Shown here piece after piece: positions 41,449 to 51,039 of a stretch of 64,000 bases of DNA. Positions within the stretch are counted from its first letter, which is position 1; each line of letters starts with the position of its first letter. The stretch comes from Chrysophaeum taylorii (Eukaryota; Sar; Pelagophyceae; Pelagomonadales; Pelagomonadaceae), in the NCBI GenBank assembly GCA_029834535.1, contig JAQMWT010000109.1:62001-126000 (forward strand), given 5' to 3'. The position numbers and the translations under genes were made by a program. Under the pieces are notes generated by a model, which was not told the origin of the DNA, searched no databases, and saw only the letters and a program-made list of their open reading frames with translations.

Positions 41449-44400
41449 ATGTCGTCGATGCGTCGCGCGACGCGCTCGGTGCAGCACCACTTTGGCAAGT
41501 GCCGCAATACTGGCGGGGGGGCAAGGCGGTTCAAGTCGGCGCGGCCGTCGCGTATGGCGGCGTTGCCCGCAGCCGAAGTGACCGCGGCTCCGAGGCGATG
41601 GCCCGCTGCGGAGACTGGCGCCGAAGAAGCCGTGCAAGCAGGTTCAATCTATGGCGAGACGAAGCCTTTGGAGGCCAAGGTCTTCCGTAACGTCGACGGC
41701 GAGCGCGTGAGAAAGAATTTCTTCGGGATTTGTATTTTTAACTCCGTCCGTCCGTCGCAGGTGGAAGACGGGCGGTACGCGGCGTTTCGGGAGGAGGCGC
41801 TACGAACAGGTGCCATCAAGAACGAGAACGTGTTCGAAGACCCCGTGCGGACGTTCGCCTACGGGACCGACGCGTCGTTTTACCGGTTAGTCCCGAAGAT
41901 GGTCCTGAAGATCGAGCGGGAGGAGGAGGTACGGCGGCTTCTTCCGATAGCGAGCAAGCACGGCACGCCGGTCACGTTTCGTGCTGCGGGGACGTCGCTG
42001 TCCGGGCAAGCGGTGACGGATTCCGTTCTGCTGAAGCTGTCGCACACGGGAAAAAACTGGCGACGACACGCGATCCGGGACGAGGGCCGAATCGTGACGG
42101 TCGAACCGGGGTTGATCGGCGGCGAGGTGAATAGGCTGCTAGGGCGGTATGCCAAGCAGAACCAGTGTGCGACCCAGTACCGCCTCGGGCCCGACCCGGC
42201 CTCGATCGACTCGTGCATGATCGGGGGAATCGTGAACAACAATTCGTCGGGAATGTGTTGCGGCGTCGCGCAAAACACGTACCATACCCTCAAGGATATC
42301 CGCGTCGTCTTTGCCGACGGGACAGTCCTGGATACGTCGGATCCTGCGAGCCGGCGGGAGTTCGAGGACGAGTCGCCGTTCGGGAAGGAAGTGTGCGCGG
42401 GCGTGACGGCGCTCGCGAAGGAAGTTCAGGCGGACCCCGATCTGTCGGCGTTGATCGAGCGCAAGTTTTCGATCAAGTGCACGACGGGGTACTCGATCAA
42501 CGCGCTCGTCGATAACCCGCCCGACCAGCCTATCGACATCATCAAGAAGCTGATGGTTGGGTCGGAGGGGACTCTGGGGTTCGTGAGCCGCGCGACGTAC
42601 AACACGGTCGAGGAGCACCCGTTCAAGGCGTCGACGTTCGTGCTCTATCCGTCGTTCCACGAAGCGGGCCGCGCAACGGCTATCTTGAAGTCGGCGTGCA
42701 GCGCCGACGCCATCGAGGTCTTTGACCGCGCGGCGCTAGCCGAAGCGGAGAAGAGCAAAGAAATGGTAGCGCTGACGCCGGGGCTGACGGGCTGCCCCAA
42801 GCCGACGGCGGGGTTGCTCATCGAGTGTCGCGGACCGACCAAGGCCGCGCTGCAAGATCGCATCGACAGGACGCTCGAGTCCCTCCGGACGGCCGAGATC
42901 GACATCCTCAAGCCCGAGACGCACATGGGGTGCTGCAAGCCCGAGACGCTCGACAATTTTCCGTTTCGCCACGACCCCGCCGAGTCGGCGGTTTTCTGGG
43001 ACATGCGAAAGGGCCTCATCCCCAAGGTTGGCGCGCAACGGACGCGCGGGACCTCGATGCTCATCGAGGACGTCGCCGTTCCCGTCGAGAAGCTCGCCGA
43101 CATGTCGGTCGACCTGATCGACATGTTCGAGCGCCACGGGTACGGCGACGCTTCGGTGTTCGGCCACGCGATGGAGGGCAACATGCACCTGGTCTTTTCC
43201 CAAGGGTTCCGCGACAAGACCGACCTCAAGCAGTTTAGCGACATGATGCAAGAGATGTGCGAGATCGTCGCCGTCAAGTACCAGGGCTCGCTCAAGGGCG
43301 AGCACGGGACGGGTCGCAACGTCGCGGCGTTCGTCGAGATGGAATGGGGGGCCAAGGCGTACTCGTTGATGTGGCGCGTTAAGACGCTCTTCGACCCGGA
43401 ATTTGTTCTCAACCCCGGCGTGTTGCTCAACCACGACGAGAACGTTCACATGAAAAATCTCAAGCCGTCGCCCCTCGCGCACGACCTCGTCGACGCCTGT
43501 ATCGAATGCGGCTTTTGCGAATCGAACTGTCCGTCGCGAGACGCCGCCCTGACCCCGCGCCAGCGCATCACCGTATGGCGCGAGATCAACCGCCTCGCGA
43601 GGCTCGAGGTCGACGACCGCATCTCGCCGTCCGACAAGGAACGCCTCGACGCAATGCGCGCTGAATATGAGTACGCGGGTCTCGACATGTGCGCGGCCGA
43701 CGGCATGTGCCAGGAAAAGTGCCCCGTCAAGATCAACACGGGCGAGCTGGTGAAGACGATCCGAGAAGAGAAACTGAGGGTCGCGTCGCCGACCGCCAAC
43801 GCGGTCGCCAACGCGATCGCCGCCAACTTCTGGTGGTTCGACGCCCTCACGCCCCCTGTGCTGACGACGGTTTCGATGGCTCACCGCGTCCTCGGCACGA
43901 CGTTTGTCGGCAGCGTCGCCGGTCTCGTTCACAAGCTCGGGGGTAGCCTCGTTCCTCTGTGGAACCCCTACCTCCCCTCGGGCGCCAAGCCCCTCCCCAA
44001 GCTCCCCGTCACCACCAACGTCGTGCCGAGCGAGAAAAAGAAGCCGCGCGGCCTCTTCGCGTCCAAGGTTGTCTACGTGCCGGCCTGCGTGACGCGCGTC
44101 ATGGGTCCCGCCTCGACGGATCCCGTCCAGACGTCTGTCGCCGAGAGTTTCGTGTCGCTCATGGGCAAGGCCGGCGTCGAAGTCGTGTACCCCGACAATG
44201 TCCGATCCCAGTGCTGCGGCATCATGTTCCACTCGAGGGGCTGCGTGGACGCGTCCAACGCGAAAATGGAAGAACTCGAGGCCAACCTCGTGGCCGCGTC
44301 GGAGAACGGCAAAATTCCCATTGTCTGCGACACTTCGCCGTGCTTGAAGCACATCAAGGACCACATCAAGGACCCGGTGCTCAAGTTCGCACTTTACGAA

Positions 44401-44799
44401 CCCGTGGAGTTCGTCTCGACTTTTATCGCCGACAAGCTCGACTTTGAGAAGACGAAGGACGTCGTCGCTATCCACGTCCCGTGTTCCGCCAAGAAAATGA
44501 AGCTCGAGTCCCAATTCCAGGCTCTGGTCTCCCAGTGCGCGAACGACGTCATCCCCACTGGCGTGCCCTGCTGTGGCATGGCCGGCGACCGCGGCCTACG
44601 CCTCCCTGAGCTTACTCGAGGTGCGCTCCAGCACCTCGACCTCCCGCCCAATGTAAGCGACGCCTATTCCACCTCTAGAACCTGCGAGTGCTCCCTTTCA
44701 AACAACTCTGGTGTCCACTTCCGCTCGGTCCTCCACCTCCTCGATGAGTCCGCGCGGCCAAAACAACAACAAAAACAACAACAACAAACACCGAACTGA
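41449..44799 (+). CDS. FAD-linked D-2-hydroxyacid dehydrogenase fused to 4Fe-4S/CCG domains
   Basis: About 1,116 residues. ATG at 41,449 (MSSMRRATRSVQHHFGKCRN) gives an Arg-rich N-terminus like a mitochondrial presequence. FAD-binding type 4 domain: GTPVTFRAAGTSLSGQAVTD and GGIVNNNSSGMCCG. FAD-oxidase C-terminal domain: GEHGTGRNVAAFVEMEWG and LFDPEFVLNPGVLLN. Two iron-sulfur motifs: CIECGFCESNCPSRD and CAADGMCQEKCPV. Two CCG motifs: RSQCCGIMFHSRG and VPCCGMAGDRG, then SRTCECSLSNNSGVHFRS. This GlcD plus GlpC arrangement occurs in bacterial YdiJ-type proteins and respiratory D-lactate dehydrogenases. It probably oxidises D-lactate or another D-2-hydroxyacid and feeds electrons to the respiratory chain. 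Substrate is unproven. The end, ARPKQQQKQQQQTPN, is low complexity. Confidence 0.92.
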   Translation: MSSMRRATRSVQHHFGKCRNTGGGARRFKSARPSRMAALPAAEVTAAPRRWPAAETGAEEAVQAGSIYGETKPLEAKVFRNVDGERVRKNFFGICIFNSVRPSQVEDGRYAAFREEALRTGAIKNENVFEDPVRTFAYGTDASFYRLVPKMVLKIEREEEVRRLLPIASKHGTPVTFRAAGTSLSGQAVTDSVLLKLSHTGKNWRRHAIRDEGRIVTVEPGLIGGEVNRLLGRYAKQNQCATQYRLGPDPASIDSCMIGGIVNNNSSGMCCGVAQNTYHTLKDIRVVFADGTVLDTSDPASRREFEDESPFGKEVCAGVTALAKEVQADPDLSALIERKFSIKCTTGYSINALVDNPPDQPIDIIKKLMVGSEGTLGFVSRATYNTVEEHPFKASTFVLYPSFHEAGRATAILKSACSADAIEVFDRAALAEAEKSKEMVALTPGLTGCPKPTAGLLIECRGPTKAALQDRIDRTLESLRTAEIDILKPETHMGCCKPETLDNFPFRHDPAESAVFWDMRKGLIPKVGAQRTRGTSMLIEDVAVPVEKLADMSVDLIDMFERHGYGDASVFGHAMEGNMHLVFSQGFRDKTDLKQFSDMMQEMCEIVAVKYQGSLKGEHGTGRNVAAFVEMEWGAKAYSLMWRVKTLFDPEFVLNPGVLLNHDENVHMKNLKPSPLAHDLVDACIECGFCESNCPSRDAALTPRQRITVWREINRLARLEVDDRISPSDKERLDAMRAEYEYAGLDMCAADGMCQEKCPVKINTGELVKTIREEKLRVASPTANAVANAIAANFWWFDALTPPVLTTVSMAHRVLGTTFVGSVAGLVHKLGGSLVPLWNPYLPSGAKPLPKLPVTTNVVPSEKKKPRGLFASKVVYVPACVTRVMGPASTDPVQTSVAESFVSLMGKAGVEVVYPDNVRSQCCGIMFHSRGCVDASNAKMEELEANLVAASENGKIPIVCDTSPCLKHIKDHIKDPVLKFALYEPVEFVSTFIADKLDFEKTKDVVAIHVPCSAKKMKLESQFQALVSQCANDVIPTGVPCCGMAGDRGLRLPELTRGALQHLDLPPNVSDAYSTSRTCECSLSNNSGVHFRSVLHLLDESARPKQQQKQQQQTPN

Positions 44800-44898
44800 A
44801 ACTATTCACATTAAGAGTATGGGCGGTGTTCGAGTTTGTCGTCGTCGTTCGTCCCGCGGCGTAGACAAAACGTCGTCGTCGTCGGCGCGTAAGCAAGT

Positions 44899-44942
<44 letters not shown>

Positions 44943-45360
44943 TCTCTCTTCCTGGGGGCGGGCCGACCTACCCTCTCCGCCTGCCCCAGCGGCTTGGCGA
45001 TAGATAGCCCGTAGTATGTGTCGAGATACGTTCACCTTCTAGGCACAATTTAAATTCGCACTCCTTCCCGAACCACTCAACGCACCGCGTGCTGGCACTC
45101 CCATCATCAGCAGTCGACTCTTAATAAAAGTGGAACCGGGCGGCTTTGGCAAACGACAACCAAGATTCTTCTTGGTGCTCCGATTTGTCTATCCGACTCA
45201 ACCAGAAACTCAACCAGAAACTCAACCAGAATCTCCATCCGATAATTAAAACCGAGGGGAACTGACGCACTCCCCTCATCCCTTCGTCGTGTTATACTTA
45301 CCCTTAAAATCAAGCTTCGCGCCGTTTGATAATCACGGTTGCGACGAAAACGGTAAGGTG
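44800..45360. other. Intergenic with microsatellites
   Basis: No gene seen. It includes a CT dinucleotide run (about 44,900 to 44,951), a triplicated CAACCAGAAACT-like unit near 45,199 to 45,232, and ACTTACCC at 45,296, 58 bases before the next ATG. Confidence 0.7.
44900..44951. repeat. CT dinucleotide microsatellite
   Basis: More than 20 consecutive CT units with one CA interruption. Confidence 0.95.
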
Positions 45361-48342
45361 ATGAACATGCTGTTTGGGCGCACGGAGGAGAGGCGGCGGC
45401 GGGGCAGCTGCATCGAGTACGGGAACTTGGACGAGTACGAGACGGACGCCGTGGACTGCGTCGAAGCGCTCGAGCAACGAGTGCCTTTGCGGCCGGTCCA
45501 GGAAGCGGTCAGCACGCCGGAGACGATCGCCAAGAAAGAGCCGTTGCCGTTTGCGAAGGATCTCGCGCCGGTCGCGGCGTCCCGAGAGCGGAGGCGGCGG
45601 CGACGCACGACGGGCGACACGACGGGCTTCGAAAGGGTGGGCCCCAGAGAGCGACTGGGCGACGTATTTTTGCCCCCTCCGGAAGCGCGCGACCCCAAAG
45701 AGATCGCCGACCTCGAGGCGCAGCTCGAGGCCGCCAGGGCCCAGCTCGCGCAGCTCGGGCACGTGCCTTCCGACAAGTCTCTCGAGGAAACGGAGGACGC
45801 GCTGCGCGCGGCGGTGGCGGCGATGTGCGCGGTCGCCGCCGAGTTGGGAGAGATACCGGGGCAGTTTGAAGCCGAGGTGGAGCGTTTGTCGGGGGCGGCT
45901 GGGAAGCATCCAGAGCGTCTCAAGCGCGACGCCGAAGCTCGTCAGAAATGGGTCGAGGCGGAGCGGCCGCGCGCCGAGGCCGCGCTCGCCCTCACGCGCT
46001 CGTTCGTGCCCTTCGACGCGCTTTCCGAAGCGCAGCTTTGCGAAGTGCTGCCCGCCGCGCTCGCCAAACGCCTCACCAAGTTTCGCGCTCTGCGCTTGGT
46101 GCGCACGCACTCCGACGACATAGCCAAGCTCCATCCGTCGGATCTCGAGGGCAAGTACGTGACGCACGGCTTAGACATCGTCGAGACCCGCGCCGTGTGG
46201 CTCGCGTGCCGGGAAGCGCCGTTCGAACTCGCCGACGCCGACGGCCGCAAGATGAAATGGTTTAACGAGCTCGAGCGTCGCCTGCGCGAGCTCTCGGAAA
46301 AGGATGTCCTCGCGCCCAAGGAGGCACGGAATCCCGCATACCCAGCCGCCGAATGCGGCCCGTTCCGCGCGTGCCCGCCAACCAAAGCAGCGGTGGCCGG
46401 CTCGGCGAAACAGCCCCCCCGCTCGTCGGTACCCGCAAGCCCGGCGACGGCGGGTCTGCTCTCCGAGATTGCCAAGGTCGGCGTCGTTCACAAAAAGGAA
46501 AAAGATTCGCCCGCGACGGCGGGTCTACTCCCCGAGATCTCCAGGGTTGGTGCCCGCAAGAAGGAGAACGTCCCTTCCGCTGCTGCCGCGTCGAGCCCGG
46601 CAAAGGCGGGTCTGCTCTCCGAGATCGCCAAGGTTGGCGCCCGCAAAAAAGAAAAACCTTCTCCAGCTGCTGCCGCGGCGACGGCGGGTCTGCTCTCCGA
46701 GATCACCAAGGTTGGTGCCCGCAAAAAAGAAAAAGCCTCTCCCGCTGCTGCCACGGGTATGCTCTCCGAGATCACCAAGGTTGGTATCCGCAAGAGAGAA
46801 AAAGCCCCTCCCGCTGCTGCCACTTCAAGCCAGGACCCCGCAGCACCCGCCGGCACCCTACTCTCCGAGATCGTAACAGTCCGCAACAAGAAGATGCCCG
46901 GTCCCAAAATGCGAAGCTTTTCCAAAGCCGCGTCTACTACGAGCCTTACCATGCACGGCGCCGCTGCATCAGCTCCAGCGCCGGCCGTTGTCGCTGCTTC
47001 CAAGCCGCAAACCGTTGCGCGCAAGGTCGAAACTGCCATCGTCGCTGCTCCCGCGCTGCGAACTGCTACGCACAAGTTAGAACCCGTCATCACTACTGCT
47101 CCCATGCCGCGAACCGCTGCGCGCAAGCTCGACCCTGCCATCGTCGCTGCTCCCGAGTCGCGGACCGTTGCGCGCAAGGTCGACCATGCTATTGTAGCTG
47201 CTCCCGAGCCGCCTACCGCTGCGCGGAAGTTGGAACCTGCCATCACTTCTGCTGCCGAACCGCGAACTGCTGCGCGCAAGTTGGACCCCGCCATCATCAC
47301 TTCTGCTCCCGAACCGCGAACCATTGCACGCAAGTTGGACCCCGCCATCATCACTTCTGCTCCCGAACCGCGAACCATTGTACGCAAGTTGGACCCCGCC
47401 ATCATCACTTCTGCTCCCGAACCGCGAACCATTGCACGCAAGTTGGACCCCGCCATCATCACTTCTGCTCCCGAACCGCGAACCGATGCGAGCAAGGTGG
47501 ACCCCGCAGTGGTCGCAGCTCCCGAGCCACGAACCGGTGCGCGCAAGGTGGAACCCGCCATTGTCGCAGGTCCCAAGCCACCAACCGTCGCGCAAAAGGG
47601 CGACCCCGCAGCGGTCGTAGCTCGCGAACCGCGAACCACTGCGCGCAAGGTGGACCCCGCCATGTTCGCAGCTCCCGAACCGCGAACCGCTGCGCGCAGG
47701 GTGGACCCCGCCATGGTCGCAACTCGCGAATCACGAACCGTTGCACAAAAGGTCGACCCCGCCATGGTCGCAGCTCCCGAGCCACGAACAATTGCTCGCA
47801 AGGTCGACCCCGCCGTCGTCGCAGCTCCCCAGCCGCGAACAGTTGCCAACATCCGCAAGGTAAACCTTGCTCAAGCCGAGGCGAAGCAAGAGACGACTCA
47901 TTCCGTCGTTGCTCCTTCAGCACCGCTCCGAGTTTTCGGTGCTCGGCGGCGGACGTATCGGTCGTCGTCTTTACCAGCAGCCCCGTTGGCAGCGGACCCG
48001 ACCGGCGGTAGCAACAAGGACGACTGGTGGATCTCCAAAGTCCGCGAGGGTAACGCCGTGCGCGCGATGGATCGCGTCGAGAAGGCCGCGCTCGCGATGC
48101 GCGACGTCAAGCGCCGCGCTGCGCTCGACCAAGTCAACGACCTCTCCTCGTACCTCCGTCAGAACGACCTCGCTCGCTGGGACAAGCCCCTCGGAGCGCG
48201 CCTCTGCGCCACCACCCAAGATCTTATTCGCCTCTCCGACCACGACGTCGACGACATCGCCGCCTCCAACAAGCTCTCGAAGATTGACGCCCTCCGCTTC
48301 AAGCTCGCGCTCTCGCGGCTTCGCGGCGAGTCATCGTCGTGA
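45361..48342 (+). CDS. SAM-domain protein with WH2-like repeats and a 17-residue repeat array
   Basis: About 993 residues. The ATG at 45,361 (MNMLFGRTEERRRRG) is used because the longer frame starts with GTG. Order: basic/acidic N-terminus, coiled coil (about residues 110 to 210), a SAM-like segment (LRLVRTHSDDIAKLHPSDL...LDIVETRAV, about residue 250), then about six copies of AGLLSEIAKVGARKKEK (46,440 to 46,900). These resemble the WH2 actin-binding core LL..I..G..LKK. Next come about 17 copies of an APEPRTIARKLDPAI-type repeat (about 46,990 to 47,860). The C-terminal SAM domain is SSYLRQNDLARWDKPL...LSDHDVDDIAASNKL...RFKLALSRL. A scaffold role, perhaps actin-linked, is inference. The WH2 assignment is the weakest part. 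Confidence 0.75.
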   Translation: MNMLFGRTEERRRRGSCIEYGNLDEYETDAVDCVEALEQRVPLRPVQEAVSTPETIAKKEPLPFAKDLAPVAASRERRRRRRTTGDTTGFERVGPRERLGDVFLPPPEARDPKEIADLEAQLEAARAQLAQLGHVPSDKSLEETEDALRAAVAAMCAVAAELGEIPGQFEAEVERLSGAAGKHPERLKRDAEARQKWVEAERPRAEAALALTRSFVPFDALSEAQLCEVLPAALAKRLTKFRALRLVRTHSDDIAKLHPSDLEGKYVTHGLDIVETRAVWLACREAPFELADADGRKMKWFNELERRLRELSEKDVLAPKEARNPAYPAAECGPFRACPPTKAAVAGSAKQPPRSSVPASPATAGLLSEIAKVGVVHKKEKDSPATAGLLPEISRVGARKKENVPSAAAASSPAKAGLLSEIAKVGARKKEKPSPAAAAATAGLLSEITKVGARKKEKASPAAATGMLSEITKVGIRKREKAPPAAATSSQDPAAPAGTLLSEIVTVRNKKMPGPKMRSFSKAASTTSLTMHGAAASAPAPAVVAASKPQTVARKVETAIVAAPALRTATHKLEPVITTAPMPRTAARKLDPAIVAAPESRTVARKVDHAIVAAPEPPTAARKLEPAITSAAEPRTAARKLDPAIITSAPEPRTIARKLDPAIITSAPEPRTIVRKLDPAIITSAPEPRTIARKLDPAIITSAPEPRTDASKVDPAVVAAPEPRTGARKVEPAIVAGPKPPTVAQKGDPAAVVAREPRTTARKVDPAMFAAPEPRTAARRVDPAMVATRESRTVAQKVDPAMVAAPEPRTIARKVDPAVVAAPQPRTVANIRKVNLAQAEAKQETTHSVVAPSAPLRVFGARRRTYRSSSLPAAPLAADPTGGSNKDDWWISKVREGNAVRAMDRVEKAALAMRDVKRRAALDQVNDLSSYLRQNDLARWDKPLGARLCATTQDLIRLSDHDVDDIAASNKLSKIDALRFKLALSRLRGESSS
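46990..47860 (+). repeat. 51/54-base coding tandem repeat
   Basis: About 17 units encode PAIVAAPEPRTVARKVD-like segments. Five central units (47,270 to 47,480) are almost identical and read IITSAPEPRTIARKLDPA, while outer units have diverged. All unit lengths are multiples of three, so the frame is preserved. Confidence 0.9.
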
Positions 48343-48730
48343 CTGAAGAGAGCCCGTCTTACCCCGTAAACCCGGGACTTACTTCTCAAAGCACTTAATC
48401 ACCAAGCTAATCCCCGCCTCTTTTCCACGACACATAACACACGGCATCAGAGAGAGCAAAATATCACACCCCGCAGGCGCTTAAACTTGGTGGTGGTCTA
48501 CCTCGCATGGTCGGTTCGCCAGCAAAAGAGTCTTAACTTAACGTCATCTCCCCCGCAAGATCGAGTCGGAGCACAATCGGACATACATACACACACACAC
48601 CCTTCGCGGCGCCGGGCCACCTTAGTGCGGCGGCGGCGGCGGCGGCGAAGGGCTCTTGGTGAGTAACTAACTTCGGACCTCTTCCGGTAGTGAGTAACAA
48701 CAAAATACATGTATCTTGTGACGCAAGTTG
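48343..48730. other. Short intergenic region
   Basis: No gene. It contains an ACAC run near 48,590 and two GTGAGTAAC sites (48,660 and 48,692) before the next ATG that could mark a 5' leader intron, unproven. Confidence 0.5.
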
Positions 48731-50986
48731 ATGTCGGCGGCCGCCGAGAGGGCGTGGGCGCTGGATGCCAGCATAGCGGCTACCGAGGCGGCGGGGCGAG
48801 AGATTTTGGGCGTTCTAAACGAGGTCGAGGCCCAGATCGAGGCCGAGGAGGTCGCCGTGGCCACCCTGCATCGCGAATACGAGGGGTGGTGCGCTGCCAC
48901 TGCGCCCGTCGAAGAAGAAGAAGAAGAGTCGTCGTTTGCGACGAGCGCCGAGGCGCGGCTCGCCCTGGTGTGTCGCGACGCGTGCGGCGAGTCGGCCTTC
49001 CTGGACTTTCTGGGCACCGAGCCATTTGACGGCGGCGGCGGCGGCGGCGATGTTGACCTCAGGGCTGGGGCTATCTCGCGAGATCTTCGGCGGTGGTGGC
49101 TGCGGCTCGGCGCGTGGCGGCGGGTCCGGTCTCGCGAGGAGGTTGCGGGACCGAGCGAGAGGGAGCTCGTGCGCGAGATCATCTTGTGGGCACAAGACCC
49201 GCAGGCCCCAAAGGTGCTGAGCTCGAAAGTCGTCGCGGCGCTGGAGACGGCGTACGCGAAGAGCAATTCCCAGAACGCCCCCGCGCTCGAAGCCGTCGTC
49301 GCCGAGCTGAGGTCAAAAATGGCGATCTTCGTGCCCCGGTTCTGGGGGCGCAGCTCTTTTTTCTGGCTATGGGTCGAGACGAGCGGACTCGCGGCCGTGC
49401 TCGACGACGACGCGGGACGTCGCGCGTTCTTCCTCTTCTTGCGGCGCGTCGAAACGCCGCTCGCCCAGGAGGTCGTGCGGTTCTGGAGGCGCGTCGACGC
49501 GTGCGAGACGCGAGGGAGGGATGTGGGGCGGCTGCTCGTCGATTTCCTCGCGTGGGCGAGGAAGAACGTTGGGCGCGTCCGGCATGCGACGGCCCGACTC
49601 GAGCGAGTCGGCGACGCGTTGGAGGCGATTCGCTGGGACCTGCGCGAGGTGATGGCGACTCGGTTTGTCGGGGCCTTCTGGGAAGGCCCGTACTGGCTCG
49701 CGTGGCTCGACGAGAAACGGTTCGAGCGCGTCGGCGAGCGCCTCCTGAGTTCGGAAACAGCGGTTTCGCGCCGCCGCCGAGTCGACGAGGCCGCCCGCTA
49801 CGTCGCGGAGGGCCCGCTTCCCGCCGTCGCGGCAGCGCTGGAGGCGCGCTGGCGCTCGACCCGCGAATACCTCGGCATGCTCGGCGAGGACGTCGCGATT
49901 TGGCGGAACCGGGTCGCGGCGACCTCCGCCGCGGCCGCAACGCGTATCCAGACTGTCGCGCGAAGGCGTTTCGTCCCTCCTTTGGAGCCGCGCGCTCCGG
50001 CGGCGGCGGCGCTCGGGCTGATCGCCGCCGCGGTGGTCCTCCAAGCAGCGGCGCGCCGGCGTCGCGACGAAAGTCGTGTTCGACGGTTTTTGAGGGAGCG
50101 GGCCTTTGCTGATGAGTTTTGCTTCGCGATTGTTCGCGAAGTTCTACGCCGCGGCCTCGGCGCATCTTTCTGCGGTTCCGTCGTCCGCGACGTCGGTTTC
50201 TTTTCACCCGCCGACGGGCCGACGATTCTCCAGGCGGCCGCGCGGCGGTGGTTCGCGCGTCGCCGAGTCCTCGAGATGCGCATCCTCGCCTTTTGTTGCG
50301 AGGAACGAGAGCCAGCAGCGATGATCGAGCACCACTTCGAGGCCTTGCGCGGCGCCGAGCGCCGGCGGTACCCTCCGAAGCATCAGCAACAACAAAAACG
50401 ACGACGACCACGACGACGACGAAGACTCCCGCCCGTCGTCGACGCCGAGACCGGCAAGCCGCTTGCCTTGGAGACATCGTTTTGGGGGGGACCGTCCACA
50501 GCAACGCACTTTGAAAAAGAAGAAGATAGTCCCCCGGAGGTCGCGGAGCCGATCGTTTTGCAAACAAATACGCGACCCCGCGTCCTCCCGTGGGCGCGCG
50601 TTCCTCTTCCTCTTCTCGAGGTGGTGGATGATGAGGCTCGGTCTCGGACGACGCCCTTTATTATTATTAACCACCCCGTCCGCGCGTCGTCCAAGCTCGT
50701 CAACCCGAGCTCGACGCCGTCGCCGCGCCGGCTGCGCGCTAAGCTCGCCCGCCGGTGCCTGAGCTCCCACGCCGCCTTCGAACTCAAGCTCCGAGAGGAA
50801 CGCGACCTCGAGCGCCGCCGACATCTCGAACTCCGCTCGCAGGCGAATGACGCCTCCTCGTTCACGCGCCTCGACACGTTCCACGCCCGCCAGCGCCGCA
50901 AAAGCCGAATCACGCTCGACCGCCTCCGCCACGACCACCAAGTCGCTATTGTCATCCAACTCAGAGACGCGGGCATTCTCCGATGA
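48731..50986 (+). CDS. RGS-like protein with IQ motifs
   Basis: About 751 residues, ATG at 48,731 (the frame before it starts with TTG). The middle has ETSGLAAVLDDDAGRRAFF and LFLRRVETPLAQEVVRFW, which resembles the start of RGS domains (L....G...F..FL....E.L.FW), with a second shorter stretch ACGESAFLDFLGTE near residue 85. Around residues 395 to 520 there are three IQ-like calmodulin-binding motifs: ATRIQTVARRRF, AVVLQAAARRRRDE and TILQAAARRWFARR. The C-terminus is basic with a charged helix. The RGS assignment is tentative, and the IQ motifs are clearer. A regulator linked to calcium/calmodulin is inference. Downstream it converges on the 2OG oxygenase gene with about 50 bases between stops. 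Confidence 0.6.
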   Translation: MSAAAERAWALDASIAATEAAGREILGVLNEVEAQIEAEEVAVATLHREYEGWCAATAPVEEEEEESSFATSAEARLALVCRDACGESAFLDFLGTEPFDGGGGGGDVDLRAGAISRDLRRWWLRLGAWRRVRSREEVAGPSERELVREIILWAQDPQAPKVLSSKVVAALETAYAKSNSQNAPALEAVVAELRSKMAIFVPRFWGRSSFFWLWVETSGLAAVLDDDAGRRAFFLFLRRVETPLAQEVVRFWRRVDACETRGRDVGRLLVDFLAWARKNVGRVRHATARLERVGDALEAIRWDLREVMATRFVGAFWEGPYWLAWLDEKRFERVGERLLSSETAVSRRRRVDEAARYVAEGPLPAVAAALEARWRSTREYLGMLGEDVAIWRNRVAATSAAAATRIQTVARRRFVPPLEPRAPAAAALGLIAAAVVLQAAARRRRDESRVRRFLRERAFADEFCFAIVREVLRRGLGASFCGSVVRDVGFFSPADGPTILQAAARRWFARRRVLEMRILAFCCEEREPAAMIEHHFEALRGAERRRYPPKHQQQQKRRRPRRRRRLPPVVDAETGKPLALETSFWGGPSTATHFEKEEDSPPEVAEPIVLQTNTRPRVLPWARVPLPLLEVVDDEARSRTTPFIIINHPVRASSKLVNPSSTPSPRRLRAKLARRCLSSHAAFELKLREERDLERRRHLELRSQANDASSFTRLDTFHARQRRKSRITLDRLRHDHQVAIVIQLRDAGILR

Positions 50987-51039
50987 TGGTATTATTATTA
51001 AATAAGACGACCGACCGACCGACCGACCGATACCACTAC

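Noticed and set aside
42736-44514. 592-codon minus-strand frame inside the dehydrogenase gene
   Set aside because: Antisense shadow of a strongly biased gene. The plus strand has all FAD and Fe-S motifs.
41449-44799. Dehydrogenase as bacterial contamination
   Set aside because: It has an Arg-rich presequence-like N-terminus, a Gln-rich end, the same base composition as its neighbours and continuous eukaryotic genes on both sides.
46488-47858. 456-codon minus-strand repetitive frame
   Set aside because: Antisense reading of the 51/54-base array. Periodicity divisible by three keeps every frame open.
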